Positions 1 to 6,810 of a DNA stretch of 6,893 nucleotides are shown here, piece by piece. The position numbers and the translations under genes were made by a program. This DNA is from an uncultured Clostridia bacterium (lineage in GTDB: Bacteria; Bacillota; Clostridia; Oscillospirales; Ruminococcaceae), in the NCBI GenBank assembly GCA_945931735.1, contig CAMEPN010000096.1:1-6893 (forward strand). Reading direction: 5' to 3'. The first letter of the stretch is position 1. Each line of letters begins with the position of its first letter. The notes below the pieces were generated by a model. That model was not told the origin of the DNA. It ran no database searches and worked only from the letters and a program-made list of their open reading frames with translations.

Positions 1-859
1 CGTTTCTTACGATAAGGTCGGGCGCGTGCTTGGAAAGAAGATCCTTAAGACGGTTGTTTCTCATAACGACCTTGCGGTAAAGCTCGTTGAGGTCGGAGGT
101 CGCATAGCGGCCGCCGTCAAGCTGTACCATAGGTCTTATCTCGGGCGGGATTACCGGAATGACATCAAGTATCATCCACTCGGGACGGTTGCCCGATGTT
201 CTGAACGCTTCGATAACGTCCAGACGGCGCAGCAGCTTGACCTGCTTCTGACCTGCCGCAGTGCCTGCAAGCTCCGCCTTAAGCTCCTCGGAAAGCTTGT
301 CGAGGTCTATCTCGGCGAGCAGCTCCTTTATAGCCTCGGCGCCCATTCCTGCGCGGAATGTGTCGATGCCTGCGTACTTGGACATATACTGTGCGTATTC
401 TTCCTCGGTGAGGAGCTGCTTCTTGACAAGCCCTGTCTTCTCGCCGGGGTCGATAACGATATACTTAGTGAAGTAAAGCACTTCCTCAAGCTTCTTGGGA
501 GTAAGGTCGAGAACCTGACCTATTCTCGAGGGAGTACCCTTGTAATACCAAATGTGGGAAACGGGAGCCGCCAGCTCGATATGACCCATGCGCTCGCGTC
601 TAACCTTGCTGCGAGTAACCTCGACGCCGCACTTCTCGCACACCTTGCCTTTGAAGCGTATTCTCTTGTACTTGCCGCAGTTACACTCCCAGTCCTTTGT
701 CGGGCCGAATATCCTTTCGCAGAACAGACCGCCCTTTTCGGGCTTCTGAGTACGGTAGTTGATAGTTTCTGCGCGTTCAACAACGCCGTGCGACCACTCT
801 CTTATCTGGTCGGGAGAGGCAAGTCCGATCTTCATAGACTCAAAAACACTAAAACCCAT
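1..859 (-). CDS. rpoC: RNA polymerase subunit beta-prime, N-terminal part (cut by the window edge)
   Basis: This is the largest subunit of DNA-dependent RNA polymerase; with beta it forms the catalytic cleft in the cytoplasm. I translated the minus strand by hand from an ATG at 859 and read 286 codons that stay open to the left edge. The product starts [20 protein letters not shown]. It carries the beta-prime zinc site C59-x-C61 and C74-x-x-C77 (ECNCGKYKR and [10 protein letters not shown]), then [17 protein letters not shown] and, near the cut, [19 protein letters not shown] and a LIVRN motif. All of these are typical of the clamp region of bacterial beta-prime. The catalytic NADFDGD region lies outside the window. 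The start is supported by GAGG at 867-870, seven bases upstream of the ATG. It lies 70 bp downstream of rpoB on the same strand with no promoter or terminator between them, so it is co-transcribed with rpoB. Identification is secure; only the C-terminal three quarters is missing. Confidence 0.97.
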   Translation of the reverse strand, partial: MGFSVFESMKIGLASPDQIREWSHGVVERAETINYRTQKPEKGGLFCERIFGPTKDWECNCGKYKRIRFKGKVCEKCGVEVTRSKVRRERMGHIELAAPVSHIWYYKGTPSRIGQVLDLTPKKLEEVLYFTKYIVIDPGEKTGLVKKQLLTEEEYAQYMSKYAGIDTFRAGMGAEAIKELLAEIDLDKLSEELKAELAGTAAGQKQVKLLRRLDVIEAFRTSGNRPEWMILDVIPVIPPEIRPMVQLDGGRYATSDLNELYRKVVMRNNRLKDLLSKHAPDLIVRN

Positions 860-881
860 TTAATTACCTCATCTCTCTATA

Positions 882-913
882 ATCGTATGGGGAACGCGGG
901 AGCGCCCCCCGAT
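882..913 (-). other. Possible intercistronic hairpin between rpoB and rpoC
   Basis: In the 70-bp rpoB-rpoC gap, 882-885 (ATCG) can pair with 910-913 (CGAT), 889-892 (GGGG) with 906-909 (CCCC), and 895-897 with 902-904, leaving a three-base bulge at 886-888 and a four-base loop. No T-run follows on the minus strand, so it is not an intrinsic terminator. It could mark RNA processing or pausing between the two genes, but that is inference; GC-rich pairing in a short gap can also arise by chance. Confidence 0.35.
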
Positions 914-929
914 CGTTTCTGCGAAATAA

Positions 930-3900
930 TTATTCGTCGTCATCGCCGCCGAAGTCATCGAAATCGTCGTTCTCATCATCGCCGCCGAAATCGAAATCGT
1001 CGTCATCGCCACCGATAAGATCCTCGTCGGAATCGTTCACGACGCCGCCGTTATCGGTTCCGTCCTGATCCATGACTTCATAGCCCGCCGCGTTGAAATC
1101 GCTGTCCTCGGACTTGTAGTCCGCGTCGAAGCCGTGGCGGCCGTAGGACTCGTCCTCTTCGTCAAAATCGTCCTTGAGGTCGATCTCCGCGCCCTTCTCG
1201 TCGAGGATCCTTATATCAAGACCCAGACCCTGAAGCTCGCTTATCATTACCTTGAACGACTCGGGAACACCGGGCTTCGGAACAGGCTCGCCCTTTACGA
1301 TAGCCTCGTAGGTCTTCTGTCTGCCCATGAGGTCGTCGGACTTGACGGTCAGGATTTCCTGCAGAGTATAAGCCGCGCCGTAAGCCTCGAGCGCCCAGAC
1401 TTCCATTTCGCCGAATCTCTGACCGCCGAACTGAGCCTTGCCTCCGAGAGGCTGCTGAGTAACGAGGGAGTAGGGACCCGTGGAACGTGCGTGGATCTTA
1501 TCGTCTACGAGGTGATGCAGCTTGAGGTAGTACATATAGCCGACTGTAACGGGGCCGTCGAACTTCTCGCCCGTTCTGCCGTCGGTGAGCTGCGTCTTGC
1601 AGTCAGATGTCCATGCGAGCTTTGTGAAGTCGATGCCGGCGGAGTTTTCGCCGCCAAGCTCGCTCTTCTTGCTGCGCGCGGTGTCATACAGCTCGCGGAT
1701 ATCCTGCTCGTGCGCGCCGTCGAATACGGGCGTAGCGATCTTCCAGCCGAGCGCTCTCGCAACATAGCCGAGGTGAACCTCGAGAACCTGTCCGATGTTC
1801 ATACGGGAAGGCACGCCCAGAGGGTTCAGCACGATGTCCAGCGGAGTGCCGTCGGGCAGGAAAGGCATATCCTCCTGCTTGAGTATGCGGGAAACGACGC
1901 CCTTGTTGCCGTGGCGGCCCGCCATCTTATCGCCGACGGATATCTTACGCTTCTGAGCGATATAAACGCGAACCTTTTCGTTGATACCGGGCGCAAGGTC
2001 GTCGGAGGTCTCGCGGTCGAACACCTTGATGTCGACAACGATACCGCTTACGCCGTGGGGAACTCTCAGAGAGTTGTCGCGGACTTCGCGAGCCTTCTCG
2101 CCGAATATAGCGCGGAGCAGCTTCTCTTCTGCGGTAAGCTCGGTTTCGCCCTTCGGAGATACCTTTCCGACAAGGATATCGCCGGAATGCACCTCCGCGC
2201 CGATACGGATTATACCGCGCTCGTCGAGATCCTTGAGCACCTCGTCGGACAGGTTCGGGATATCGCGTGTTATCTCCTCGCTGCCGAGCTTTGTTTCGCG
2301 GCACTCAAGCTCGTATTCCTCTATATGAATAGATGTGTAGACATCGTTGTAAACAAGCTTTTCGTTGATGAGAACGGCGTCCTCGTAGTTGTAGCCTTCC
2401 CATGTCATAAAGCCAATAAGCGCGTTCTTGCCGAGCGCGATCTCGCCCATCTTGGTAGCGGGGCCGTCGGCGATAACATCGCCCTTGTTGACGCGCTCGC
2501 CCTTCTGTACGATAGGACGCTGGTTTACGCAGTTGCCCTGGTTGGAGCGCTTGAACTTGATAAGCTTGTACAGGTGCTCCTGACCGAGGTCGTTCGTGAT
2601 AACGATGCGGTCTGCGCTTACCTCGGTGACAACGCCGTCCTCCTTCGCGCATACTACTACGCCCGAGTCAACGGCAGCCTTGTATTCCATACCGGTGCCG
2701 ACGATAGGATTTTCCGTTACCATGAGCGGAACAGCCTGACGCTGCATGTTCGCGCCCATGAGGGCACGGTTCGCGTCGTCGTTCTCGAGGAACGGGATCA
2801 TCGCCGTCGCAACGGATACGACCATCTTAGGCGAAACGTCCATGAAGTCGACCTTTTCGCGCTCTATTTCAAGGATAGCGTCGCGGCAGCGCGCATTTAC
2901 GCGGGGTCTTGCGAAGCGTCCCTCCTCGTCCAGAGGCTCGTTCGCCTGCGCTACGACATAGTTATCCTCAACGTCGGCGGTCATATAGACTACCTCGTCG
3001 AGCACCTTGCCGGTTTCCTTGTCAACGCGGCGGTAGGGCGCCTCGATGAAGCCGTATACGTTAATGCGAGCAAATGTCGCAAGATAGGAGATAAGTCCGA
3101 TGTTAGGACCTTCGGGGGTCTCGATAGGACACATTCTTCCGTAGTGGGAGTAGTGAACGTCGCGGACCTCAAATCCGGCTCTGTCACGGGACAGACCGCC
3201 CGGACCGAGAGAGGACAGACGGCGCTTATGCGTCAGCTCTGCCAGCGGGTTGTTCTGATCCATGAACTGGGAAAGCGGCGAGGAGCCGAAAAATTCCTTC
3301 ATGGAAGCGATGACCTGACGCGCGTTGATAAGCGACGCGGGGGACACCTTTTCGTTGTCGTTCGCCTGAAGCCCCATTCTTTCGCGAATGGTGCGCTCCA
3401 TACGGGTGAAGCCTATTCTGAACTGATTCTGAAGCAGCTCGCCGACGCAGCGGATACGTCTGTTGCCGAGGTGGTCGATATCGTCGATATCGCCTATGCC
3501 CTCGCAGAGGTTGATGAAGTAGCCAACGCTCGCGAAGATGTCCTCAAGCGTGATGTGCTTGGGGATAAGCTCCTCTGCGCGCGCAGCGATAAGCTCGGCA
3601 AGCTTGTCGCGGTCGTCGCCCGCTTCCTCGAGGATATCCGCGAGAACGCCGAATTTTACCTGCTCGTTGATGCCGAGGGATTCAACGTCGAGGTCGCTGA
3701 CATAGCAGTGGATATCAACCATGCCGTTGCCGACTACCTTAGCGGTGCCCTCGCCCTCATCTTTATATACAGCCATTTCCAGAACACCCGCGTTCTGGAT
3801 CTCCATAGCCTTGTCCTTTGTTATGATCTCGTTTTCCTCAACGAGTATCTCGCCCGTGAGGGGCGCAATGACCGTCTGCGCAGCCTTTCTGCCCGCGATA

Positions 3901-4760
3901 CGGGAGGAAATGCCGAGCTTCTTGTTGTACTTGTATCTTCCGAAGCGGGAGAGGTCGTATCTCTTCGCGTCGAAGAACAGGTTGTCGAGAGTGGTGCGCG
4001 CGGAGTCTACCGTAGCAGGCTCGCCGGGGCGCAGCTTTCTGTAAACCTCGAGGAGAGCCTCCTCCTCGTTTTTGGTGTTATCCTTGCCGCTGTCGATGGT
4101 CACGGTTATGCGCGGGTCGTCGCCGAACTTCTCCTTGAGCATTTCGTCGCTGGAAAGACCGATCGCGCGCAGGAAGGTCGTGCAGGGGAACTTCCTGTTC
4201 TTGTCTATGCGGACATAGAATACATCGTTGGAGTCCATTTCAAGCTCGAGCCATGCGCCGCGGTTCGGGATTACGGTCGCCTTGAAGAGCTTTTTGCCCG
4301 TCTTATCGTGCTCAAAGCCGTAGTAAACGCCGGGGGAACGAACGAGCTGAGATACTACGACGCGCTCTGAACCGTTGATAACAAAGGTGCCGCTGTCTGT
4401 CATGAGAGGCAGATCACCCATGTATATCTCATTATCCATCAGCTCGCCGGTTTCTCTGTTCAGCAGTCTTGCCGTAACGCGCAGGGGGGCAGCGTAGGTA
4501 GCGTTGCGCTCCTTGCATTCCTCGATCGAATACTTCGTCTTGTCGTCAAGGCGGTAGTCGATAAACGACAGCTCAAACTTGCCGTTTGAGTCAACGATCG
4601 GGGAAACGTCCTTAAAGACCTCTTTAATTCCGTCCGTGAGGAACCATTCGTAGGAGTCCTTCTGGATACCAATGAGGTTGGGCATATCTATGACCTCATT
4701 GATTTTGGAAAAACTCTGTCGGGTGGTTTTTCCGAGCTGTACAGGCTTTACATTCACCAT
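930..4760 (-). CDS. rpoB: RNA polymerase subunit beta, complete
   Basis: Beta subunit of RNA polymerase, 1276 residues, against about 1190 in Bacillus subtilis and 1342 in Escherichia coli. Visible landmarks, numbered from the ATG: the rifampicin cluster at 490-522 ([11 protein letters not shown], then [14 protein letters not shown]), GYNYEDA with E793 and D794 equivalent to the conserved E. coli pair 813/814, GRHGNKG at 948-954, and [15 protein letters not shown] near 1117-1131. Everything expected of a working beta is present. I prefer the ATG at 4760 to the in-frame GTG at 4772: the Shine-Dalgarno sequence AAGGAG directly abuts and overlaps that GTG, whereas it lies 11 bases before the ATG, and the resulting [10 protein letters not shown] start fits Firmicutes homologues. 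The last 80 residues (1197-1276) form a low-complexity acidic tail with 36 Asp/Glu. Transcription comes from the promoter at 4884-4912 and continues into rpoC. Confidence 0.98.
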   Translation of the reverse strand: MVNVKPVQLGKTTRQSFSKINEVIDMPNLIGIQKDSYEWFLTDGIKEVFKDVSPIVDSNGKFELSFIDYRLDDKTKYSIEECKERNATYAAPLRVTARLLNRETGELMDNEIYMGDLPLMTDSGTFVINGSERVVVSQLVRSPGVYYGFEHDKTGKKLFKATVIPNRGAWLELEMDSNDVFYVRIDKNRKFPCTTFLRAIGLSSDEMLKEKFGDDPRITVTIDSGKDNTKNEEEALLEVYRKLRPGEPATVDSARTTLDNLFFDAKRYDLSRFGRYKYNKKLGISSRIAGRKAAQTVIAPLTGEILVEENEIITKDKAMEIQNAGVLEMAVYKDEGEGTAKVVGNGMVDIHCYVSDLDVESLGINEQVKFGVLADILEEAGDDRDKLAELIAARAEELIPKHITLEDIFASVGYFINLCEGIGDIDDIDHLGNRRIRCVGELLQNQFRIGFTRMERTIRERMGLQANDNEKVSPASLINARQVIASMKEFFGSSPLSQFMDQNNPLAELTHKRRLSSLGPGGLSRDRAGFEVRDVHYSHYGRMCPIETPEGPNIGLISYLATFARINVYGFIEAPYRRVDKETGKVLDEVVYMTADVEDNYVVAQANEPLDEEGRFARPRVNARCRDAILEIEREKVDFMDVSPKMVVSVATAMIPFLENDDANRALMGANMQRQAVPLMVTENPIVGTGMEYKAAVDSGVVVCAKEDGVVTEVSADRIVITNDLGQEHLYKLIKFKRSNQGNCVNQRPIVQKGERVNKGDVIADGPATKMGEIALGKNALIGFMTWEGYNYEDAVLINEKLVYNDVYTSIHIEEYELECRETKLGSEEITRDIPNLSDEVLKDLDERGIIRIGAEVHSGDILVGKVSPKGETELTAEEKLLRAIFGEKAREVRDNSLRVPHGVSGIVVDIKVFDRETSDDLAPGINEKVRVYIAQKRKISVGDKMAGRHGNKGVVSRILKQEDMPFLPDGTPLDIVLNPLGVPSRMNIGQVLEVHLGYVARALGWKIATPVFDGAHEQDIRELYDTARSKKSELGGENSAGIDFTKLAWTSDCKTQLTDGRTGEKFDGPVTVGYMYYLKLHHLVDDKIHARSTGPYSLVTQQPLGGKAQFGGQRFGEMEVWALEAYGAAYTLQEILTVKSDDLMGRQKTYEAIVKGEPVPKPGVPESFKVMISELQGLGLDIRILDEKGAEIDLKDDFDEEDESYGRHGFDADYKSEDSDFNAAGYEVMDQDGTDNGGVVNDSDEDLIGGDDDDFDFGGDDENDDFDDFGGDDDE
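934..1016 (-). repeat. GAY-codon repeats encoding the acidic RpoB tail
   Basis: The 3' end of rpoB is built from short imperfect repeats. The plus-strand word CATCGCCGCCGA occurs at 941-952 and 977-988, and a one-base variant (CATCGCCACCGA) at 1004-1015. They encode glycine-glycine followed by aspartates, in the final 27 residues, where 16 are Asp or Glu and none is basic. Such repeats can expand or contract by slippage, so tail length may vary between strains. Confidence 0.7.
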
Positions 4761-4772
4761 CGGCTTTTTCAC

Positions 4773-4778
4773 TCCTTA
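4773..4778 (-). promoter_or_regulatory. rpoB ribosome binding site that decides the start
   Basis: Read on the minus strand, the sequence before the gene is TTTTAAGGAGTGAAAAAGCCGATG. The AAGGA runs straight into the candidate GTG start at 4772, leaving no spacer for that codon. The ATG at 4760 has an 11-base spacer after AAGGAG, slightly long but usable. Confidence 0.65.
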
Positions 4779-4819
4779 AAATAAAAACAGTCATGAATTA
4801 CGCGCAGAAGCAACCGTAA

Positions 4820-4838
4820 CGACACGTCTTCAATGTCG
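4820..4838 (-). other. Small hairpin in the rpoB leader
   Basis: Five bases, CGACA at 4834-4838 read on the minus strand, can pair with TGTCG at 4820-4824 around a nine-base loop. It sits in the roughly 117-nt leader between the predicted transcription start and the rpoB ATG. No T-run follows, so it is not a clear attenuator. The stem is short and its relevance is uncertain. Confidence 0.25.
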
Positions 4839-4861
4839 AAAACCGCCCTTTTTGCACACAA

Positions 4862-4947
4862 ATCCATTATGATACAGTATAGTATTATAACATATTAAAA
4901 AGCAAAAGTCAAGCAATTCCGAAAAAATATTTTTCGTCATAATGGAT
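4862..4947. repeat. 11-bp perfect inverted repeat bracketing the rpoB promoter
   Basis: ATCCATTATGA at 4862-4872 and its exact reverse complement TCATAATGGAT at 4937-4947 lie on either side of the rpoB promoter. One arm is about 25 bp upstream of the -35 and the other begins a few bases after the predicted transcription start. The arm centres are 75 bp apart, close to seven helical turns. This could be an operator pair, but no matching regulator is visible here. Confidence 0.6.
4884..4912 (-). promoter_or_regulatory. Sigma-A promoter of rpoBC with extended -10
   Basis: On the minus strand there is TTGACT (4907-4912), a 17-bp spacer (4890-4906) and a perfect TATAAT (4884-4889), preceded by TGT, which gives an extended -10. 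Transcription would start near 4877, leaving a leader of about 117 nt before the rpoB ATG. Just upstream of the -35, 4920-4935 is an A/T tract (AAAAATATTTTTT on the minus strand) suited to act as an UP element for the alpha subunit. One of the strongest-looking promoters in the window, as expected for rpoBC. Confidence 0.9.
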
Positions 4948-4994
4948 ATTTTTCTGACGTATCGGGGCTGATTTCTGCGCATTTGCACGATTTT

Positions 4995-5037
4995 AAAAAA
5001 ATCGCCCCGCAGAGGGGAAAATCTCCCTGCGGGACGA
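4995..5037 (-). terminator. Intrinsic terminator of the zinc-ribbon/lipoprotein operon
   Basis: On the minus strand TCGTCCCGCAG (5037-5027) pairs with CTGCGGGGCGA (5012-5002), an 11-bp stem with one G-T wobble, followed at once by seven T (5001-4995). It starts six bases after the lipoprotein stop codon and separates that operon from the rpoB promoter about 85 bp further on. Confidence 0.9.
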
Positions 5038-5042
5038 GATTA

Positions 5043-5594
5043 TTATTTTTTGTTGTACGCAAACTGAAGTATAACCTGATATTCTTGTGCGGAAAGCATT
5101 ACCATGCCGTCGCGGTCGGTTTCCCAATAATAAATGCCGTCCGATTCTCCGGCGCATTCCGTGCCGTAAAAGCTGTTCAGAGCCTCTTTCATATCCTCAA
5201 CCGCAGCTCTGTCGTAATCCGTCGAGGCGAAGGTTATCTTTTGCGAAAAGCCGCTTTTCAACTCCACATCGATAACCTTGAATTTGTAATCAAAGAATCT
5301 GAAAGTTCTGAGCGACTCGTCGGCTAGCATATGGTGCTCCGAATCGCCGCTGTCGGAGAAAAGCCCCGGCGTCGACTCCTCAAGCTCGCACCCAAGAATC
5401 TCCTCGATTTTCTTCTGCGTGCTTTCCATGGAACAGCCGTAAATATCGCCTATCCCTTTGCTCGGCGGCTTTTCCTCCTCGGAATAAACGGGCGCACTAT
5501 CCAACGATGCGGGAGCTTCGTCGCACGCGGACAGCGAAAACGCCGCCGCAACAGCTGCCGCCGCTAAAATCGCACAAATAAGCTTTTTCATCAC
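5043..5594 (-). CDS. Small secreted lipoprotein of unknown function
   Basis: A predicted lipoprotein of 183 residues (182 from the ATG at 5591). The N-terminus has basic residues (KK), a hydrophobic alanine-rich segment and the lipobox L21-S-A-C24, so signal peptidase II should cut before Cys24 and leave the protein lipid-anchored outside the membrane. A low-complexity linker rich in Ser, Pro and Glu (25-46) follows, then a small mixed alpha/beta domain of about 135 residues with C54 and C69 and a hydrophobic beta-like end (YQVILQFAYNKK). I recognise no family. The GTG at 5594 overlaps the stop of the upstream gene by four bases (GTGA) and lies seven bases after GAGG; the ATG at 5591 overlaps it by one base and has a ten-base spacer. 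Either start implies translational coupling. A terminator follows immediately. Gene reality is well supported; function is unknown. Confidence 0.9.
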   Translation of the reverse strand: MMKKLICAILAAAAVAAAFSLSACDEAPASLDSAPVYSEEEKPPSKGIGDIYGCSMESTQKKIEEILGCELEESTPGLFSDSGDSEHHMLADESLRTFRFFDYKFKVIDVELKSGFSQKITFASTDYDRAAVEDMKEALNSFYGTECAGESDGIYYWETDRDGMVMLSAQEYQVILQFAYNKK

Positions 5595-6223
5595 TTCTTC
5601 ACCTCATACATTACTTCCAGACCCTTATCGGGGTGATATGTCCAGCTTACCGTAAATTTGTCGTTGCTTTCGGTCTGTCTGCCCTGAGACCATGTTGTTT
5701 CTCCCATTTTCTTAAAGACTGCGCTGGAAAATCCAAGCTCTGCATTCACCTGTTCTATCTTATCGTTGCAGGGGGTATATGTATCAAGATAATATGAATA
5801 GCCCATGTCGTCGCTGTCCATATCCGTGGGATTGGTATCCAGCGTCATCCATGTACCGTCCGACGCTATCGTGCACCACTCCTCATATTTTATGTCGGCA
5901 TACTCCTTGTTAAAGTCAAACTTGTTCCCGCCCAGCATCACAAACAGCAGAATAGCACCGCCGATAACTGCCGCCGCGGCTATGATGCACCCGATGATCA
6001 ACGGCGCCTTTGATTTAGCCTTAGCAGGCGCAGCCGTCTGCCCTGCGGCGGAAACAGGTGCGGAATAAATACTCTGCCCACACCTGCCGCAGAAAACCTG
6101 ACCTTCTGCCAGCGGAGCGCCGCAGTTTGCGCATACACGATTTGCGGCTGTTTGCTGCTCTTCGGGAGGGATCTGCACAGAACCGTCAACTGTATTGTTT
6201 TCGTAATTTTCGTTCATGATCAC
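5591..6223 (-). CDS. Zinc-ribbon single-pass membrane protein with extracytoplasmic domain
   Basis: 210 residues from a GTG at 6223. Residues 31-48 form a zinc ribbon, CANC then FCGRC, with ten residues between the two CxxC pairs, as in the short zinc-ribbon domains common in Firmicutes membrane proteins. A flexible Ala/Pro/Ser linker (50-73) ends in lysines (K68, K70, K72). One hydrophobic helix follows at about 74-97. By the positive-inside rule the zinc ribbon is cytoplasmic and residues 100-210 are outside. The outer domain has two cysteines (C117, C152) that could form a disulfide, and I do not recognise its fold. The architecture recalls TcaA-type envelope proteins, but that is resemblance of layout only. 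An in-frame stop at 6227-6229 limits the start to the GTG or the ATG at 6217; AAGGA at 6236-6240 is 12 and 18 bases away respectively, so the GTG is preferred, with a long spacer. First gene of the operon, transcribed from the promoter at 6260-6288. Confidence 0.9.
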   Translation of the reverse strand: MIMNENYENNTVDGSVQIPPEEQQTAANRVCANCGAPLAEGQVFCGRCGQSIYSAPVSAAGQTAAPAKAKSKAPLIIGCIIAAAAVIGGAILLFVMLGGNKFDFNKEYADIKYEEWCTIASDGTWMTLDTNPTDMDSDDMGYSYYLDTYTPCNDKIEQVNAELGFSSAVFKKMGETTWSQGRQTESNDKFTVSWTYHPDKGLEVMYEVKK

Positions 6224-6258
6224 TTGTCACATTTATCCTTTCTATAATTTTCTGACAT

Positions 6259-6317
6259 TATTATATACTATTTTCTCGTATTTGTCAAGTATAAGTTCTA
6301 AGTATTAGTATATAATA
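6259..6317. repeat. 12-bp inverted repeat in the divergent control region
   Basis: TATTATATACTA at 6259-6270 and TAGTATATAATA at 6306-6317 are exact reverse complements. Each contains a -10 box, one facing left (6260-6265) and one facing right (6311-6316), so the two divergent promoters share the same -10 neighbourhood. The low complexity of the AT-rich DNA lowers the significance of the match. Confidence 0.6.
6260..6288 (-). promoter_or_regulatory. Consensus sigma-A promoter of the zinc-ribbon/lipoprotein operon
   Basis: On the minus strand TTGACA (6283-6288), a 17-bp spacer (6266-6282) and TATAAT (6260-6265) match the consensus at all twelve positions. The start would be near 6253, giving a leader of about 30 nt before the GTG at 6223. 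A full-consensus promoter for a small envelope operon suggests it is either strongly expressed or held down by a repressor, plausibly the divergent Xre protein (inference). Confidence 0.9.
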
Positions 6318-6345
6318 GTCAAATCATTAGTAACTGATATATAAT
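6311..6345 (+). promoter_or_regulatory. Probable promoter region of the Xre regulator gene
   Basis: Two rightward TATAAT boxes are present, at 6311-6316 and 6340-6345. The first would start transcription near 6323 and give a leader of about 43 nt, but it has no good -35 at 16-18 bp. The second has TAGTCA (6316-6321) 18 bp upstream, but its start would fall almost on the ribosome site at 6354. The first seems more likely. A weak -35 suits a regulator expressed at low level or under its own control. Confidence 0.45.
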
Positions 6346-6365
6346 TGACTTATGAGGTGATCCCT

Positions 6366-6680
6366 ATGACTAATATCGGCAATACAATATCCCGCCTGCT
6401 GGAAAACAGCGGAATGTCCCAGCGGGAACTTGCGGCACGGCTTCACATTGCACCCACCACGCTCAACGGCTATATCAAAAGCTGCCACGAGCCGGATTAC
6501 AAGACGCTGATAAAAATAGCCGATATTTTTAATGTGTCTACCGATATCCTTCTCGGGCACGTCCCCTCCTCGACTCCCGAGGAGCTTCGCATGACCGAAG
6601 ATATATTATGCCTCTCGCCGCAGCAGAAAGAACTGGTGCGCGCGCTCATCGACGCAATGAAAAAACAAAACGAGGAATAA
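6366..6680 (+). CDS. Xre-family helix-turn-helix regulator
   Basis: A 104-residue DNA-binding protein of the HTH_3 (cro/C1) type. The five-helix domain covers about residues 4-64: IGNTISRLLENSGMSQRELA leads into the turn and a recognition helix around APTTLNGYIKS, followed by EPDYKTLIKIADIFNVSTDILLG, the usual ending of this domain. Residues 70-104 are a short, probably helical tail (LSPQQKELVRALIDAMKKQ) that may serve in dimer formation. There is no metal-binding, protease or ligand domain. The ATG at 6366 has GAGGTGA at 6354-6360, eight bases between GAGG and the start; a TTG at 6345 in the same frame has no such site. The gene is divergent from the zinc-ribbon operon with 142 bp between the starts, which makes autoregulation and control of that operon likely. 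A phage or mobile origin is possible for this family, but no other mobile genes are seen. Confidence 0.93.
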   Translation: MTNIGNTISRLLENSGMSQRELAARLHIAPTTLNGYIKSCHEPDYKTLIKIADIFNVSTDILLGHVPSSTPEELRMTEDILCLSPQQKELVRALIDAMKKQNEE

Positions 6681-6685
6681 ATAAT

Positions 6686-6717
6686 GCCGCGCAGGATAAC
6701 CCACGCGGCGTTTTTTT
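6686..6717 (+). terminator. Intrinsic terminator of the Xre gene
   Basis: GCCGCG (6686-6691) pairs with CGCGGC (6704-6709), with a possible inner GG/CC pairing, followed by G and seven T (6711-6717). It lies five bases after the stop codon of the regulator gene. Confidence 0.88.
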
Positions 6718-6762
6718 GCCGAAAAATTTCGGATAAGGGGCGCTGCTCTTTCGCCATTCCCG

Positions 6763-6793
6763 AAAAAAACAGAGGCTCCGAAGAACCTCTGTT
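6763..6793 (-). terminator. Minus-strand terminator with UUCG tetraloop
   Basis: Read on the minus strand, AACAGAGGTTC (6793-6783) pairs with GAGCCTCTGTT (6778-6768), an 11-bp stem with one U-G wobble closed by C(UUCG)G, then further T to 6763. It ends a transcript entering from the right edge and, with the Xre terminator, makes a convergent pair. Confidence 0.88.
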
Positions 6794-6796
6794 AAA

Positions 6797-6809
6797 GGGG
6801 AAAAACCCC
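6797..6809 (-). repeat. GGGG-T5-CCCC inverted repeat before the terminator
   Basis: A four-base GGGG/CCCC stem around five T (minus strand) sits between the structured RNA and the main terminator. It may be an extra 3' hairpin on the precursor transcript. The stem is short, so significance is low. Confidence 0.3.
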
Positions 6810-6810
6810 G

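Noticed and set aside
26..1018. A plus-strand frame open for 330 codons, ending in Arg/His repeats
   Set aside because: It is antisense to rpoC and to the acidic tail of rpoB; the Arg/His end is just the complement of the GAY repeats.
1134..4370. A plus-strand frame open for 1078 codons
   Set aside because: It lies entirely antisense to rpoB, its product has no recognisable domain, and it arises because the GC-rich codon pattern of rpoB leaves few stops in the opposite frame.
4761..4861. A riboswitch or L10-type leader in front of rpoB
   Set aside because: The leader shows only one 5-bp stem, no terminator-antiterminator pair, and no rplJ-rplL genes are present to give L10 control.
4988..5004. 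CGATTTT-AAA-AAAATCG inverted repeat overlapping the T-run of the operon terminator, as a possible antiterminator
   Set aside because: It is a 7-bp AT-rich stem overlapping only the foot of a much stronger GC-rich terminator stem; it cannot realistically compete.
4983..5327. A plus-strand frame of about 114 codons
   Set aside because: It begins inside the terminator hairpin and is antisense to the lipoprotein gene; no ribosome site precedes it.
6719..6732. Palindrome CCGAAA-AA-TTTCGG after the Xre terminator
   Set aside because: It is short, lies between two convergent terminators, and there is no gene or promoter it would serve.
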